The position numbers and the translations under genes are program-made. DNA of 64,000 nt from Pseudonocardia parietis (GTDB lineage: Bacteria > Actinomycetota > Actinomycetes > Mycobacteriales > Pseudonocardiaceae), in NCBI RefSeq assembly GCF_017876315.1, contig NZ_JAGINU010000001.1, positions 1,674,001 through 1,738,000 on the forward strand, given 5' to 3'. The notes under the pieces are model-generated. The model did not search any database, was not told where the DNA came from, and saw only the letters and a list, made by a program, of their open reading frames with translations. Below, one piece after another: positions 50,134 through 59,026 of the stretch (positions are counted from its first letter, which is position 1; each line of letters opens with the position of its first letter).

Positions 50134-51702
50134 ATGCGAATCCTTCGGAGCGTTTCCCTGGCGACAGCGGCCCTGATGGCTGCAGCGGGTCTCGGCGCGG
50201 CCGCGATGACGTCCGCGCCGGCCGAGGCCGGCGGCACGACACACGGCGATGTGGTCGGCACGGCGCGCGGCGACGTGGTGGGCACAACCCTGGGCGACGT
50301 GCGCGGCACCGTGGAGAACGGCGTGCGCAGCTTCCAGGGCATCCCGTACGCCGCCGCGCCGGTGGGTGAACGGCGCTGGAGACCGCCACGACCCGCCGCA
50401 CCCTGGCCGGGCGTGCGCGAGGCGACCTCCCCGGGACCGGCCTGCGCGCAGCCGGTCGGCTACCCGATCGGGGTGCCGAGCGAGAACGAGGACTGCCTCC
50501 ACCTGAACGTCACCGCGCCGGTCGACGCCCGGGGGGACCTCCCGGTGATCGTCTGGATCCACGGCGGCAGCCTGATGTACGGCACCGGCGACCTGTACGG
50601 GCCCGACCGGATGGCCGCCGGCGGTGCGGTCGTGGTCTCGATGAACTACCGGCTGGGCGTCATGGGCTTCCTGGCCGATCCCGCCCTGGGGGAGTCGGGC
50701 GGCCTCGGCCTGGAGGACCAGCAGGCGGCGCTGCGCTGGGTCCGCGCCAACGCCGCCGCGTTCGGCGGTGACGCCCGGAACGTGACGGTCATGGGGGAGT
50801 CCGGCGGTGGGTACGCCGTGTGCGGTCACCTGGCCTCTCCCGGCTCCGCGGGCCTGTTCGACCGCGCCATCGTGCAGAGTGCGCCCTGCGCGACGGGGAG
50901 CTCACGCACCCCGCAGGAGGCACGGGCCGAGAGCGCACGCGTGATCGAGGCGACGGGCTGCGACGAGGACACCGCGGCGTGTCTACGCGGCAGGTCCGCG
51001 GCCGAGCTGATGGCGGCGTACGGGACGAGCGCCGAGCCCCGGCCGGTGAGCGGTACCCGGCTGCTGCCGGTGGCACCCGAGGAGGCACTGCGTACCGGGA
51101 GGTTCAACCGGGTCCCGGTGCTGATCGGGGTCAACCACGGGGAGGAACGCGGCATGGTCCTCGGCGAGGAACTCGCGACCGGGCAGCCCCTGCGGCCCGA
51201 GGAGTACGAGCCGGCCGTCCGCGAGCGGTTCGGCGCCCGGGCCGACGCCGTGCTGGAGCGGTACCCGCTGAGTGCGTACCCGTCGGCGGGAGAGGCCCTG
51301 GCCGCGGCCGGGACGGACTCGGCGTGGTCGGCACCGACGCTGGAGACCGCCGAGCTGCTGGCGCGATGGACACCGACCCGGATGTACGAGTTCGCCGAGG
51401 TCGACACGCCCTGGTACGAGGGCTTCCCCGAGCCGAGCTTCCCGGTGGGTGCCCAGCACATGTCGGAGCTGGCCTACCTGTTCGACCTGGAGCTGTTCGA
51501 GGCCCGCACGCCCGCGCAGGACCGGCTTGCCGACCGGATGATCGAGGCGTGGGTGCGGTTCGCCGACTCGGGTGAGACGGACTGGCCGGCCTTCCGCGAC
51601 GACGGACACGAGCCGTACGTGCAGTCCCTGACCTCGGGAACCTGGCAGCGGACGGAGTTCGTGGAGGACCACCGGTACGACTTCTGGAAGAGCGTCGGCT
51701 GA
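50134..51702 (+). CDS. Secreted type-B carboxylesterase
   Basis: An alpha/beta-hydrolase of 522 residues. The signal peptide (SLATAALMAAAGLGAAAMTSAPAEA) predicts export. An unusual GDVVGTARGDVVGTTLGDVRGT triplication precedes the domain (about 38-59). The oxyanion hole is IHGGS (142-146), the nucleophile elbow GESGGG (Ser223), and the acid is probably in GVNHGEERG; the His lies in GAQHMSELAYLF. The EDCLHLNV signature of type-B esterases is present. The start is ATG at 50134. It is divergent from tetR and followed by a terminator at 51729-51773. It hydrolyses short-chain or bulky esters outside the cell. Confidence 0.93.
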   Translation: MRILRSVSLATAALMAAAGLGAAAMTSAPAEAGGTTHGDVVGTARGDVVGTTLGDVRGTVENGVRSFQGIPYAAAPVGERRWRPPRPAAPWPGVREATSPGPACAQPVGYPIGVPSENEDCLHLNVTAPVDARGDLPVIVWIHGGSLMYGTGDLYGPDRMAAGGAVVVSMNYRLGVMGFLADPALGESGGLGLEDQQAALRWVRANAAAFGGDARNVTVMGESGGGYAVCGHLASPGSAGLFDRAIVQSAPCATGSSRTPQEARAESARVIEATGCDEDTAACLRGRSAAELMAAYGTSAEPRPVSGTRLLPVAPEEALRTGRFNRVPVLIGVNHGEERGMVLGEELATGQPLRPEEYEPAVRERFGARADAVLERYPLSAYPSAGEALAAAGTDSAWSAPTLETAELLARWTPTRMYEFAEVDTPWYEGFPEPSFPVGAQHMSELAYLFDLELFEARTPAQDRLADRMIEAWVRFADSGETDWPAFRDDGHEPYVQSLTSGTWQRTEFVEDHRYDFWKSVG

Positions 51703-51728
51703 CCGGCGTACGTGACCCGGACACGACG

Positions 51729-51773
51729 ACACCCCCGCCCGCGCCGGTCGCGAGCCGGAGCGGACGGGGGTGT
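51729..51773. terminator. Terminator downstream of carboxylesterase
   Basis: Arms acacccccgcccgc (51729-51742) and gcggacgggggtgt (51760-51773), 13 of 14 paired with a single c-a mismatch, 17-base loop. It lies 27 bases after the esterase stop and also serves the convergent gene. Confidence 0.8.
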
Positions 51774-51811
51774 GCGTCTGTGCGGTGCGGTGCGGTGATG
51801 CTGTGCGGTTC

Positions 51812-52306
51812 TCAGGCCGCCGGTACGGGGATCTCGTGGCGGCCACCGGTCGTCCGGCACCCGCTGAGCGGGCACGGCGGTGGCGACCACCACTGCTGAT
51901 GACCGGAGGCGGAAACGGTTCCCGCGAACGGCCACCGGCCCGCGAACCGCTGCAGGTACCAGTAGCAGAACAGGGCCTCCGGGCCCTGCGGGTCGGTCAC
52001 GAACACCGGCCGTCCGCCCAGGTTCTCCACCCAGGTCGCGTAGGCGGTCACGACCTGCCCCGCCGGGCGTGCGGCCCGCCGGGTCTGGAGCCAGTCCTCG
52101 GCCCGGTGGCGCCAGGTCTCGAGCGCCGTCGGGTGCAGGGTGGCACCGGGAAGTTCCCTGAGGTTGGCCGTGAAGGTGCTGATCGGGACCCCACCCGCGC
52201 CGTACGCGGTCGAGGTCAGGGTGAGCAGCGAGTGCGGGCCCGGGATCGGGCCGTCGGTATGGACGTGCGTCGTCACGTGCAGCGACGCGCTGTGCTTGAG
52301 GGGCAT
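51812..52306 (-). CDS. Degenerate DnaQ/RNase T-like exonuclease homolog
   Basis: A 164-residue protein. The order HTDGPIPGPHSLLTLTSTAY, then FTANLRELPGATLHPTALETW, then RPVFVTDPQGPEALFCYWYL and QRFAGRWPF, parallels a family of 3'-5' exonuclease-like (DEDDh) proteins that begins with a VDxEADGP motif. Here the metal ligands are lost: the first Asp/Glu positions read THVHTDG, and the C terminus departs from the family after PFAGT and ends in a Cys/Pro/Trp-rich tail (QQWWSPPPCPLSGC). It is probably inactive or decaying. The start is ATG at 52306. The match is by remembered pattern only, so the family call is moderate. Confidence 0.5.
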   Translation of the reverse strand: MPLKHSASLHVTTHVHTDGPIPGPHSLLTLTSTAYGAGGVPISTFTANLRELPGATLHPTALETWRHRAEDWLQTRRAARPAGQVVTAYATWVENLGGRPVFVTDPQGPEALFCYWYLQRFAGRWPFAGTVSASGHQQWWSPPPCPLSGCRTTGGRHEIPVPAA

Positions 52307-52678
52307 GACGGATCCTGTGACGTCTCGGTCGAGCTGAGGACGGCTCACGACGCGGCTGGGCCTGCGTGGTGAGCGGATCCGCGGCGCGGTACTCCGCGTG
52401 GCGGCGTTCCGGGCCCCGTGGAGCGGGCACACGGGTCGGCTCTGTGCAGTTGTCGTTCGCCGTGCTGTGCCGCGGGCGCCGTCCGGCGTGCGCGATGGCG
52501 GGAACGCTAGATCGGGTGCCGGTCCCAGGTCAACGCCGTGTCCCGCGGAACGTCTGCGGACACGACGGCGGCCGGGTGGCTCGTTCGTCCACCCGGCCGC
52601 AGTCGTGCAGTCCGTCCGGCTCAGCGCCGTCGCTTCGCCGCTCTCAGTGCTGCTGCTTCGCCGCTCGACCGCCGCGGC
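52307..52678. other. Gene-free region of about 370 bases downstream of accA3
   Basis: No supported gene. It contains the accA3 terminator (52561-52607) and the upstream region of the exonuclease-like gene. Open frames on the plus strand are Ser/Arg-rich. Confidence 0.65.
52561..52607. terminator. Terminator downstream of accA3
   Basis: Long hairpin: cacgac plus gcggccgggtgg on the left pairs with ccacccggccgc plus gtcgtg on the right (18 pairs, one g-a mismatch), loop of 9. It lies 71 bases beyond the accA3 stop on the minus strand. Confidence 0.85.
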
Positions 52679-54454
52679 TCAGTCCTTGATCTCGCAGATC
52701 ACGGTGCCCTGGGAGATCGAGGCGCCCTGCTCGGCGGAGAGCCCGGTGACGGTGCCGTCCTTGGCCGCGGTGACCGGGTTCTCCATCTTCATCGCCTCCA
52801 GGACGAGGATCAGGTCCCCGGCCGAGACGGTGTCGCCGTCGGACACCGCGACCTTGATGATGGTGCCCTGCATCGGCGCGGTCACGGCGTCGCCGGAGAC
52901 CTTCGTGCCACCGCCCTTGCCGGACCGCTTGCGCGGAGCGGCCTTCTGGCCGGTGGCGGCGCCGCCACCCCCGCCCAGGGCGAGGTCACCCGGCAGCGAG
53001 ACCTCCAGCCGTCGTCCACCGACCTCGACGACGACGGTCTGCCGCTCGCCGGACTCCTCGTCCGCGCCTGCACCACCCTCGAACGGCGGGACGGTGTTGT
53101 TCCACTCGGTCTCGATCCACCGGGTGTGCACGGCGAAGTCCTCGCCCGACTCGGCGGCGAACGCCGGGTCCTCCACGACGAGGCGGTGGAACTCCAGCAC
53201 GGTGGCCATGCCGTCGACCGTGAACTCGGCGAGTGCCCGGCGGGCCCGCTCGACGGCCTGCTTCCGGTCCGCGCCGGTGACGATCAGCTTCGCCAGCAGC
53301 GAGTCGAACTGGCCGCCGATGACCGAACCGTCCTCGACGCCCGCGTCGAGGCGGACACCCGGGCCTGCCGGGTACCGGATCCGCTCGACGGTGCCCGGGG
53401 CCGGGAGGAAGTTGCGCCCGGCGTCCTCGCCGTTGATCCGGAACTCGATCGCGTGCCCGCGCGGCGCCGGGTCGTCGGCGATCTCCAGTTCCTTGCCCTC
53501 GGCGATCCGGAACATCTGGCGGACCAGGTCGATGCCGGTCGTCTCCTCGGAGACGGGGTGCTCGACCTGCAGCCGGGTGTTCACCTCCAGGAAGGTGATC
53601 ATCCCGTCCTCGCCGACGAGGAACTCGACGGTGCCCGCGCCGTAGTAGCCGGCCTCCTTGCAGATCGCCTTGGAGGCGTCGTAGAGGGTCGTGGTCTGCT
53701 CCTCGGTGAGGAACGGCGCGGGGGCCTCCTCGACGAGCTTCTGGAACCGGCGCTGCAGCGAGCAGTCCCGGGTTCCGACGACGACGACGTTGCCGTGCTG
53801 GTCGGCCAGCACCTGCGTCTCGACGTGGCGGGGCCGGTCCAGGTAGCGCTCGACGAAGCACTCGCCGCGGCCGAACGCCGAGGTGGCCTCGCGGACGGCG
53901 GAGTCGTAGAGCTCGGCGACCTCGGAGCGCTCGCGGGCGACCTTCATGCCGCGCCCGCCACCACCGAACGCGGCCTTGATCGCCACCGGCAGGCCGTGCT
54001 CGTCGGCGAAGGCGAGCACCTCGTCGGCGTTGGCCACCGGGTCGTTGGTGCCGGGCACCAGCGGCGCGCCGGCCCGGGTGGCGATGTGCCGCGCGGTGAC
54101 CTTGTCACCGAGGTCGCGGATCGACTGCGGCGACGGGCCGATCCAGGTGATGCCGGCGTCGATCACCGCCTGGGCGAAGTCGGCGTTCTCGGACAGGAAG
54201 CCGTAGCCGGGGTGGATCGCATCCGCTCCGGCCTGCTTCGCGGCGCCGATGACCTTCTCGATGTCGAGGTAGGACTCGGCGGCTGACGAGCCACCCAGTG
54301 CGAACGCCTCGTCGGCGAGCCGGACGAACATGGCGTCCCGGTCGGGGTCGGCGTAGACGGCGACACTGGCGAGGCCCGCGTCCCTGGCTGCTCGAATCAC
54401 CCGGACGGCGATTTCTCCCCGGTTGGCGACGAGCACTTTGCGCAGTGCGGGCAC
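52679..54454 (-). CDS. accA3: Acetyl/propionyl-CoA carboxylase alpha subunit (biotin carboxylase-BCCP)
   Basis: The biotinylated subunit of acyl-CoA carboxylases feeding fatty acid and mycolate-type synthesis. At 591 residues it fuses biotin carboxylase ([38 protein letters not shown] loop [26 protein letters not shown]) to a C-terminal BCCP with the biotin site EAMKMEN (Lys556). A Gly/Lys linker joins the two. The start is GTG at 54454 with GGAGGAG 7 bases upstream. It precedes the sufE-sseA-maf set, as in mycobacteria (Rv3285-Rv3282). The carboxyltransferase partners (accD) are not in the window. Confidence 0.96.
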   Translation of the reverse strand: MPALRKVLVANRGEIAVRVIRAARDAGLASVAVYADPDRDAMFVRLADEAFALGGSSAAESYLDIEKVIGAAKQAGADAIHPGYGFLSENADFAQAVIDAGITWIGPSPQSIRDLGDKVTARHIATRAGAPLVPGTNDPVANADEVLAFADEHGLPVAIKAAFGGGGRGMKVARERSEVAELYDSAVREATSAFGRGECFVERYLDRPRHVETQVLADQHGNVVVVGTRDCSLQRRFQKLVEEAPAPFLTEEQTTTLYDASKAICKEAGYYGAGTVEFLVGEDGMITFLEVNTRLQVEHPVSEETTGIDLVRQMFRIAEGKELEIADDPAPRGHAIEFRINGEDAGRNFLPAPGTVERIRYPAGPGVRLDAGVEDGSVIGGQFDSLLAKLIVTGADRKQAVERARRALAEFTVDGMATVLEFHRLVVEDPAFAAESGEDFAVHTRWIETEWNNTVPPFEGGAGADEESGERQTVVVEVGGRRLEVSLPGDLALGGGGGAATGQKAAPRKRSGKGGGTKVSGDAVTAPMQGTIIKVAVSDGDTVSAGDLILVLEAMKMENPVTAAKDGTVTGLSAEQGASISQGTVICEIKD

Positions 54455-54656
54455 GGTCGAACTCCTCCGGTCGCGAGCGCCGGCCCGGTGCTCCGGCGCT
54501 GGGTCACCGCGGAGTGTATGAGCCGTACCGCCGGAAGTTACCGATGGGGAATGTGGTGATGGCAACGTCACCCCCTTCAGGGGGGTCCGGGCCTGGTCGG
54601 GATCGGTTCAGCGGTGAGACGGGCCACGCCGGCGCCGCCGGGATCGCCGCCGCGAT

Positions 54657-54701
54657 CGTCCCCGCGGCTCCACACCCCCCGGCGGTGGAGCCGCGGGGAC
54701 G
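54657..54701. terminator. Terminator downstream of the TIGR04222 gene
   Basis: Perfect 17-base arms cgtccccgcggctccac (54657-54673) and its complement (54685-54701), 11-base loop. It starts 40 bases beyond the TIGR04222 stop on the minus strand. The rest of the 286-base gap holds the accA3 promoter region. Confidence 0.9.
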
Positions 54702-54740
54702 GGCACCCCGACCCCCCGGGGCAGTCCTTCGGCGGCGGGC

Positions 54741-55637
54741 TCAGCCCCCGGCGCCGCCGCCGGCGGTGGCCGCGGTGGCGCCACCGCCCGGCCCGCTGTC
54801 GCCGAGCGCAGCCGGCTGCTGTGCCGCGAGCTCCTCGGCGAACGCCGGCTCGGCGGCGACCATCGCCCCGAGACCGAACGCCCCGACGCTCAGTGCGGCC
54901 CCGGCCGGGCCGATCGCCGTCCAGTCCGGGCGCATCGAGGGCGCCAGCGTGTCGTGCTCCTGCCGGATCCGGTGCAGCGCGGCGTCGCCGGCCCGGGTGC
55001 GGCGCGGTGCCCGCAGCAGGAAGGCGATCGTCAGCCCCACCATGACCAGGCAGAGGGCCGTGAGGATCCCGACCGGTCGCCCGTTCACGGAACCGGCGGT
55101 GATCCGGGCGATGCCGAGCGCGGCGACCAGGCCGGGCAGGACGGCAGCGGCCCGGTACCGGTGCTGCCCGGCCTGGTCCAGGAGCAACCCGGCGGTCTCC
55201 AGCCGGTGGGCGATCCGGTCCAGCTCGGTGCGCACCGCCGTGTGCGTGGGCAGCGTCCGGCGGGGTGTGAGCCGGTGCGCCGAGCGGTGGATCGCCCGCT
55301 GCAGGTCGGTGGCCGAGCGGGTGAGCGGGCCGCCGGCGCGGACCTGGCCGGTGGTCCGGTCCGAGGTGACGACCGTGCCGTCGACGTGCATCGCGGACAG
55401 CGCCGCGTAGACCGCGAGACCGGGGCCGCTGTTGAGGTACGCGACGTCCTCGGGACGGCCGTCGAGGACCCGGCGCCCGGCGGGGTCGCCCGCGGCGATC
55501 CGGGACCGGTGCCAGAGCGCCGGCACGGTCGCCGTGACGGCGAGGAGCAGGTAGAGCACCAGGAACGTCGTCCCCGGGATCCCCCAGGTCTCTCCGGTGA
55601 GGTTCGTACCCAACCCGACCACCCCCTGTGGCGCCAC
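54741..55637 (-). CDS. TIGR04222 domain membrane protein
   Basis: A 298-residue protein. One N-terminal helix (TTFLVLYLLLAVTATVPALW) is followed by a cytoplasmic domain with PEDVAYLNSGPGLAVYAALSAMHVDGTV, the TIGR04222 hallmark, and RAIHRSAHRLTPRR. Two more helices follow (about 165-210). The Ala/Gly-rich end (TAATAGGGAGG) resembles family members that end in Cys/Gly runs but has no cysteines. The function is unknown. The start is GTG at 55637; GTG five codons later is possible. It stands alone between two terminator-bounded units. Confidence 0.75.
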   Translation of the reverse strand: MAPQGVVGLGTNLTGETWGIPGTTFLVLYLLLAVTATVPALWHRSRIAAGDPAGRRVLDGRPEDVAYLNSGPGLAVYAALSAMHVDGTVVTSDRTTGQVRAGGPLTRSATDLQRAIHRSAHRLTPRRTLPTHTAVRTELDRIAHRLETAGLLLDQAGQHRYRAAAVLPGLVAALGIARITAGSVNGRPVGILTALCLVMVGLTIAFLLRAPRRTRAGDAALHRIRQEHDTLAPSMRPDWTAIGPAGAALSVGAFGLGAMVAAEPAFAEELAAQQPAALGDSGPGGGATAATAGGGAGG

Positions 55638-55771
55638 GACGCTTCGTCGTTCGAAGCAGTGTGCGTCCGCTCACGGGACAGGGCCGCCGGATTTCACCGA
55701 GACTTGAGGTTTGAACGCACGAACGGCCGAGGCCGCACGAGGCGGCCCCGGCCGTTACGGGTGGTACCGGT

Positions 55772-56224
55772 TCAGGCGGTCGCGGCCCGCACCTGGTTCT
55801 TGATCCGGGCGAGCATCGCCGAGATGCCGCGCAGCCGCAACGGGCTCACGGCCTCGGCCAGGCCGAGATCGGTGTAGAAGTCGTCCGGGACGTCCAGCAC
55901 CGTCGCGGCCGGCTGGCCGTCCAGCCCGGTGTACATGATCGACGCGAACCCGCGGGTGGTCGGCGCCTCCTTCGGGGCGGAGAAGAACAGGTTCACCGGG
56001 CGGTCACCCTCGGGGCCCACCTCGACGGCGAGGAACAACGGCGACTGGCACTCGTGCACCTGCTCCATCGTCTCCGCCGCGTCGGCGTAGCGCTCGGGCA
56101 GGTCCGGCAGCTCGTAGGAGAGCTCCAGCAGCATCTGCAGCCGGTCCTTCGGGCCGACCGCGGCGAAGTCGTCGACGAGTTCGGCGAGCTCGGAGGGCAG
56201 CGCCGCAGAGTCCGGGGACCTCAT
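55772..56224 (-). CDS. sufE: SufE-like sulfur acceptor
   Basis: A 150-residue SufE family protein that accepts persulfide sulfur and stimulates cysteine desulfurase or passes sulfur on. The acceptor cysteine is Cys59 in [28 protein letters not shown] and [11 protein letters not shown] are typical. The start is ATG at 56224, overlapping the sulfurtransferase stop by four bases (ATGA), so the two are coupled and may exchange persulfide. No sufS or isc gene lies nearby. The same pair occurs as Rv3284-Rv3283 in M. tuberculosis. Confidence 0.93.
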   Translation of the reverse strand: MRSPDSAALPSELAELVDDFAAVGPKDRLQMLLELSYELPDLPERYADAAETMEQVHECQSPLFLAVEVGPEGDRPVNLFFSAPKEAPTTRGFASIMYTGLDGQPAATVLDVPDDFYTDLGLAEAVSPLRLRGISAMLARIKNQVRAATA

Positions 56225-57111
56225 GCCGACCCGCGCTCCTCACCCTGCACGATCGGCACGCGGACGGCGTTGCCCCACTCGGTCCAGCTGCCGTCGTAGT
56301 TGCGGACCGTGTCGAAGCCCAGCAGGTAGGTCAGCGCGAACCAGGTGTGGCTGGAACGCTCGCCGATCCGGCAGTAGGCGACGACGTCGTCGGACGGGGT
56401 GAGCCCCTGCTCCTGCTGGTAGATGGCCTCCAGCTCGGCGCGGGTCTTGAAGCTTCCGTCATCGGCGGCGGCGCGGGCCCACGGGACGCTCGCGGCGCCC
56501 GGGATGTGCCCGCCGCGGACCGCGCCCTCCTGCGGGTAGTCCGGCATGTGCAGCTTCTCGCCGGTGTACTCCTGCGGGGAACGGACGTCGACCATGGGCT
56601 TGCCGAGGTGGGCGAGCACGTCGTCCTTGAACGCGCGGATCCGCGAGTCGTCCCGCTCGATGACCGGGTAGTCGGCACGCTCCGGGGCAGGCGCGTCGGT
56701 GGTGGTCTCGCGGCCCTCGGCGATCCACTTGGTGCGGCCGCCGTCGAGCAGCCGGACGTCGGAGTGGCCGAACAGCGAGAACACCCACAGCGCGTAGGCG
56801 GCCCACCAGTTGTTCTTGTCGCCGTAGACGATGATCGTGGTGTCCCGGCCGATGCCGCGCTCGGACATGATCTCGGCGAAGCGCCTGCCGTCGACGTAGT
56901 CGCGGGTGATCGGGTCGTTCAGCTCGGTGTGCCAGTCGACCTTCACCGCACCCGGGATGTGCCCGGTGTCGTAGAGCAGCACGTCCTCGTCGGACTCCAC
57001 GACGACCAGGCCCGGGTCCTTCAGGTGGTCGGCGAGCCACTGGGTGGTGACCAGCCGCTCGGGGTGCGCGTACTCGGCGAGCTTCGGGTCGGGGTCGTTC
57101 GCGACAGCCAT
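56221..57111 (-). CDS. sseA: Thiosulfate sulfurtransferase (double rhodanese)
   Basis: A 296-residue two-domain rhodanese. The N-terminal domain is inactive ([27 protein letters not shown]...[11 protein letters not shown]). The C-terminal domain has the catalytic Cys247 in [13 protein letters not shown], the loop typical of thiosulfate sulfurtransferases. It moves sulfur from thiosulfate to acceptors, here possibly the coupled SufE-like protein. The start is ATG at 57111; upstream in-frame codons lack a ribosome site. It lies 34 bases after the DUF1348 gene on the same strand. Confidence 0.94.
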   Translation of the reverse strand: MAVANDPDPKLAEYAHPERLVTTQWLADHLKDPGLVVVESDEDVLLYDTGHIPGAVKVDWHTELNDPITRDYVDGRRFAEIMSERGIGRDTTIIVYGDKNNWWAAYALWVFSLFGHSDVRLLDGGRTKWIAEGRETTTDAPAPERADYPVIERDDSRIRAFKDDVLAHLGKPMVDVRSPQEYTGEKLHMPDYPQEGAVRGGHIPGAASVPWARAAADDGSFKTRAELEAIYQQEQGLTPSDDVVAYCRIGERSSHTWFALTYLLGFDTVRNYDGSWTEWGNAVRVPIVQGEERGSA

Positions 57112-57145
57112 GCGCGCGAGGGTAGTCCCGGCCGTCGGGCGATGC

Positions 57146-57604
57146 TCAGATCGGGATGTCGGACCCGTCACCCTCGGCACGGGGACCGTGGATCCGGCGC
57201 TCGGACTCGGAGATCGCGACGTCGTCGATGCTGGCCTCGCGCCGCCGCATCAGGCCGTTGTCGGCGAACTCCCAGTTCTCGTTGCCGTAGCTGCGCCACC
57301 ACTGCCCGCTCGCGTCGCGGCACTCGTACTGGAAACGGACCGCGATCCGGTCGCCCTGGTACGCCCACAGCGACTTGCGCAGCGCGTAGTCCAGCTCGCG
57401 CTCCCACTTCGCGGTGAGGAACGCGATCACCTCGTCCCGCCCGGACAGCCAGGTGTCGCGGTTGCGCCACACGGTGTCCGGGGTATAGGCGAGCGCGACC
57501 TTCTGCGGGTCGCGGGTGTTCCAGGCTGCCTCCGCGGCGAGGACCTTCTTCCAGGCGCCCGCCTCGTCGAACGGCGGGAACGGGGGACGCGACTCGTCAC
57601 TCAC
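57146..57604 (-). CDS. DUF1348 (NTF2-like) protein
   Basis: A 152-residue cytoplasmic protein of the nuclear-transport-factor-2-like cone fold. [51 protein letters not shown] and [24 protein letters not shown] are characteristic of DUF1348. The activity is unknown; NTF2-like folds bind small hydrophobic ligands. The start is GTG at 57604, immediately after the maf stop with no gap. It sits between maf and sseA, which are adjacent in mycobacteria, so it is an insertion into that order. Confidence 0.9.
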   Translation of the reverse strand: MSDESRPPFPPFDEAGAWKKVLAAEAAWNTRDPQKVALAYTPDTVWRNRDTWLSGRDEVIAFLTAKWERELDYALRKSLWAYQGDRIAVRFQYECRDASGQWWRSYGNENWEFADNGLMRRREASIDDVAISESERRIHGPRAEGDGSDIPI

Positions 57605-58231
57605 TCAGGGCTCCTTCTTCCAGAGGTCGACGACGCTCACGCCGATCCCGCCGAGCAGCCGGCGGACCAGCGGGAGGCTGATCCCGATCACGTTGGACGG
57701 GTCCCCGTCGATGCCCTCGACGAACCATCCGCCGAACCCGTCGAGGGTGAAGGCGCCTGCGACGTGCAGCGGCTCGCCGGTACCGAGGTAGGCGTCGAGC
57801 TCGGCGTCGGTCGGCTCGGCGAACCGCACCCCGGTGCCGGCGTGGCCCTCCGCCTCCCGCACGACCGTGCCCCCGGAGAGCAGCAACACGGAGTGCCCGG
57901 TCAGCAGCTCCCCGGTCCGGCCGGCCATCGCCTTCCAGCGACGCCGGGCGGTGTCGGCGTCACCGGGCTTGCCGACCAGCTCGCCGTCGACCAGCAGCAT
58001 CGAGTCGCAGCCGATCACCACCGTGTCCGCGTGGTCACCGGCGATCCGCCCGGCGACGGCGGCGGCCTTGGCCGCGGCCAGCATCGTCACCTTGCGTGCC
58101 GGGTCGGCGTCGGGGTGCGCGGCGAGCAGGGCGTCCTCGTCGACGTCGGAGACCTCGACCAGCGGGTCGGCCCCGGCGGTGCGGAGCACACCGAGCCGGG
58201 CGGGGGAGGCGGAGGCGAGAACCAGGCGCAC
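57605..58231 (-). CDS. maf: Maf-type nucleotide pyrophosphatase
   Basis: A 208-residue Maf/Ham1-fold house-cleaning enzyme that hydrolyses non-canonical or modified nucleoside triphosphates and was linked to septum inhibition. Conserved residues are SASPARL (9-15 region), AAAKAAAVAGR, VIGCDSMLLVDGELVGKP and the later FVEGIDGDPSNVIGISLPLV. The start is GTG at 58231, fitting the family N terminus RLVLASASP. It heads the minus-strand set maf-DUF1348-sseA-sufE. The accD5-birA genes that follow maf in mycobacteria are absent here. Confidence 0.94.
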   Translation of the reverse strand: MRLVLASASPARLGVLRTAGADPLVEVSDVDEDALLAAHPDADPARKVTMLAAAKAAAVAGRIAGDHADTVVIGCDSMLLVDGELVGKPGDADTARRRWKAMAGRTGELLTGHSVLLLSGGTVVREAEGHAGTGVRFAEPTDAELDAYLGTGEPLHVAGAFTLDGFGGWFVEGIDGDPSNVIGISLPLVRRLLGGIGVSVVDLWKKEP

Positions 58232-58297
58232 GAAGGCGGACGGTACCGGCCGCGGCGGTCGGTCGCTCCTGCCGTCCGGTAGCGCTGCGGTCGTGCT

Positions 58298-58534
58298 GTG
58301 GCGACCATCCGGCTCCGGGAGATCCCCGAGGACGTGTACGAGGTGATCCGTGCCCGGGCCCGTGTCTCCGGCCGGTCGATCCGGTCGTATCTGGGCGACA
58401 TCGTCGTCGATGTCGCCTCCCGCCCGACGACCGACGAGGCCCTGGCCGCCATGGATGACGTCCGCGCTGCGTCGCCGAGTCCCGGCGCGACCCGTGCGTC
58501 GGTCCTGGAGGTCCTGGCCGAGCTGCGTCGGTGA
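58298..58534 (+). CDS. FitA/Phd-like ribbon-helix-helix antitoxin, toxin missing
   Basis: A 78-residue ribbon-helix-helix DNA-binding protein. ATIRLREIPEDVYEVIRARARVSGRSIRSYLGDIVVDVA matches the FitA-like antitoxin pattern (strand IRLREIP, then two helices). The C-terminal half normally wraps a VapC PIN-domain toxin. No PIN-domain frame follows in the next 480 bases, so it is an orphan. The start is GTG at 58298. It is divergent from maf across 66 bases. It may still repress its own promoter or neutralise a toxin elsewhere. Confidence 0.75.
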   Translation: MATIRLREIPEDVYEVIRARARVSGRSIRSYLGDIVVDVASRPTTDEALAAMDDVRAASPSPGATRASVLEVLAELRR

Positions 58535-59007
58535 CCCGTACGGCCTGGTGAAGGCTGGATCCAGGCCGGTGCGCGGGTCTACGTGTGGATCCGGACAGCC
58601 CTCGTGTTCAGTAGGCCGCGATGCTGCTGCTCTTCGGCAGGTATGGAGCTCGCAGTAGCCCTGGCGGGGCTAACCAGCCGCTGCAGCGGGCTCTTTCATG
58701 TGTGGCGAACGAGGGTGGTCGTCCGGTCTCCGAAGTCGGACGAGAGCGACGGCAGCCAGAGCCGACAGGCCGGCCGGCTGGCCGAGTACGGGCGGTTCGA
58801 CCCCAGTGCTGTCGGCAGACGCAGGGCGGGCGTCCGCCCTCGACATCGACCTCGCCGACGGGAAGCGCCGCACCGGTGTGTCGACCGCGCGGCCGCCGCT
58901 TTCGGCCGCCGCTTTCGGGCAGCACCGGTGGTGGGTGATCGCGTCGCACGTACAGCGCTCGAGATTGCTCGGGCGCTGGGGCGTCGGCGGCCCGAAACTG
59001 TCGGGGG
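58535..59007. other. Gene-free stretch between the antitoxin and HNH genes
   Basis: About 470 bases. Open frames run through it but are Arg/Ser-rich with no family pattern. At 58646-58699 several short complementary words (gagc/gctc, tagccc/gggcta, ccgctgcagcgg) could fold into a branched stem ending in ctcttt, perhaps a terminator. The 3' end carries the HNH promoter. Confidence 0.55.
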
Positions 59008-59023
59008 TCGAATGTATGTTCGT
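59008..59023. promoter_or_regulatory. LexA (SOS) box overlapping the -10 element of the HNH gene
   Basis: tcgaatgtatgttcgt fits the actinobacterial SOS box TCGAAC-N4-GTTCGA at 10 of 12 arm positions. A -10-like TATGTT (59015-59020) lies inside, which places the transcript start close to the ATG at 59027. Confidence 0.7.
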
Positions 59024-59026
59024 CTC

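Noticed and set aside
58535..59026. Search for a VapC/FitB PIN-domain toxin after the antitoxin
   Set aside because: No frame begins with a strand-Asp-Thr/Ser-Ser/Ala-type PIN start or contains the later acidic residues.
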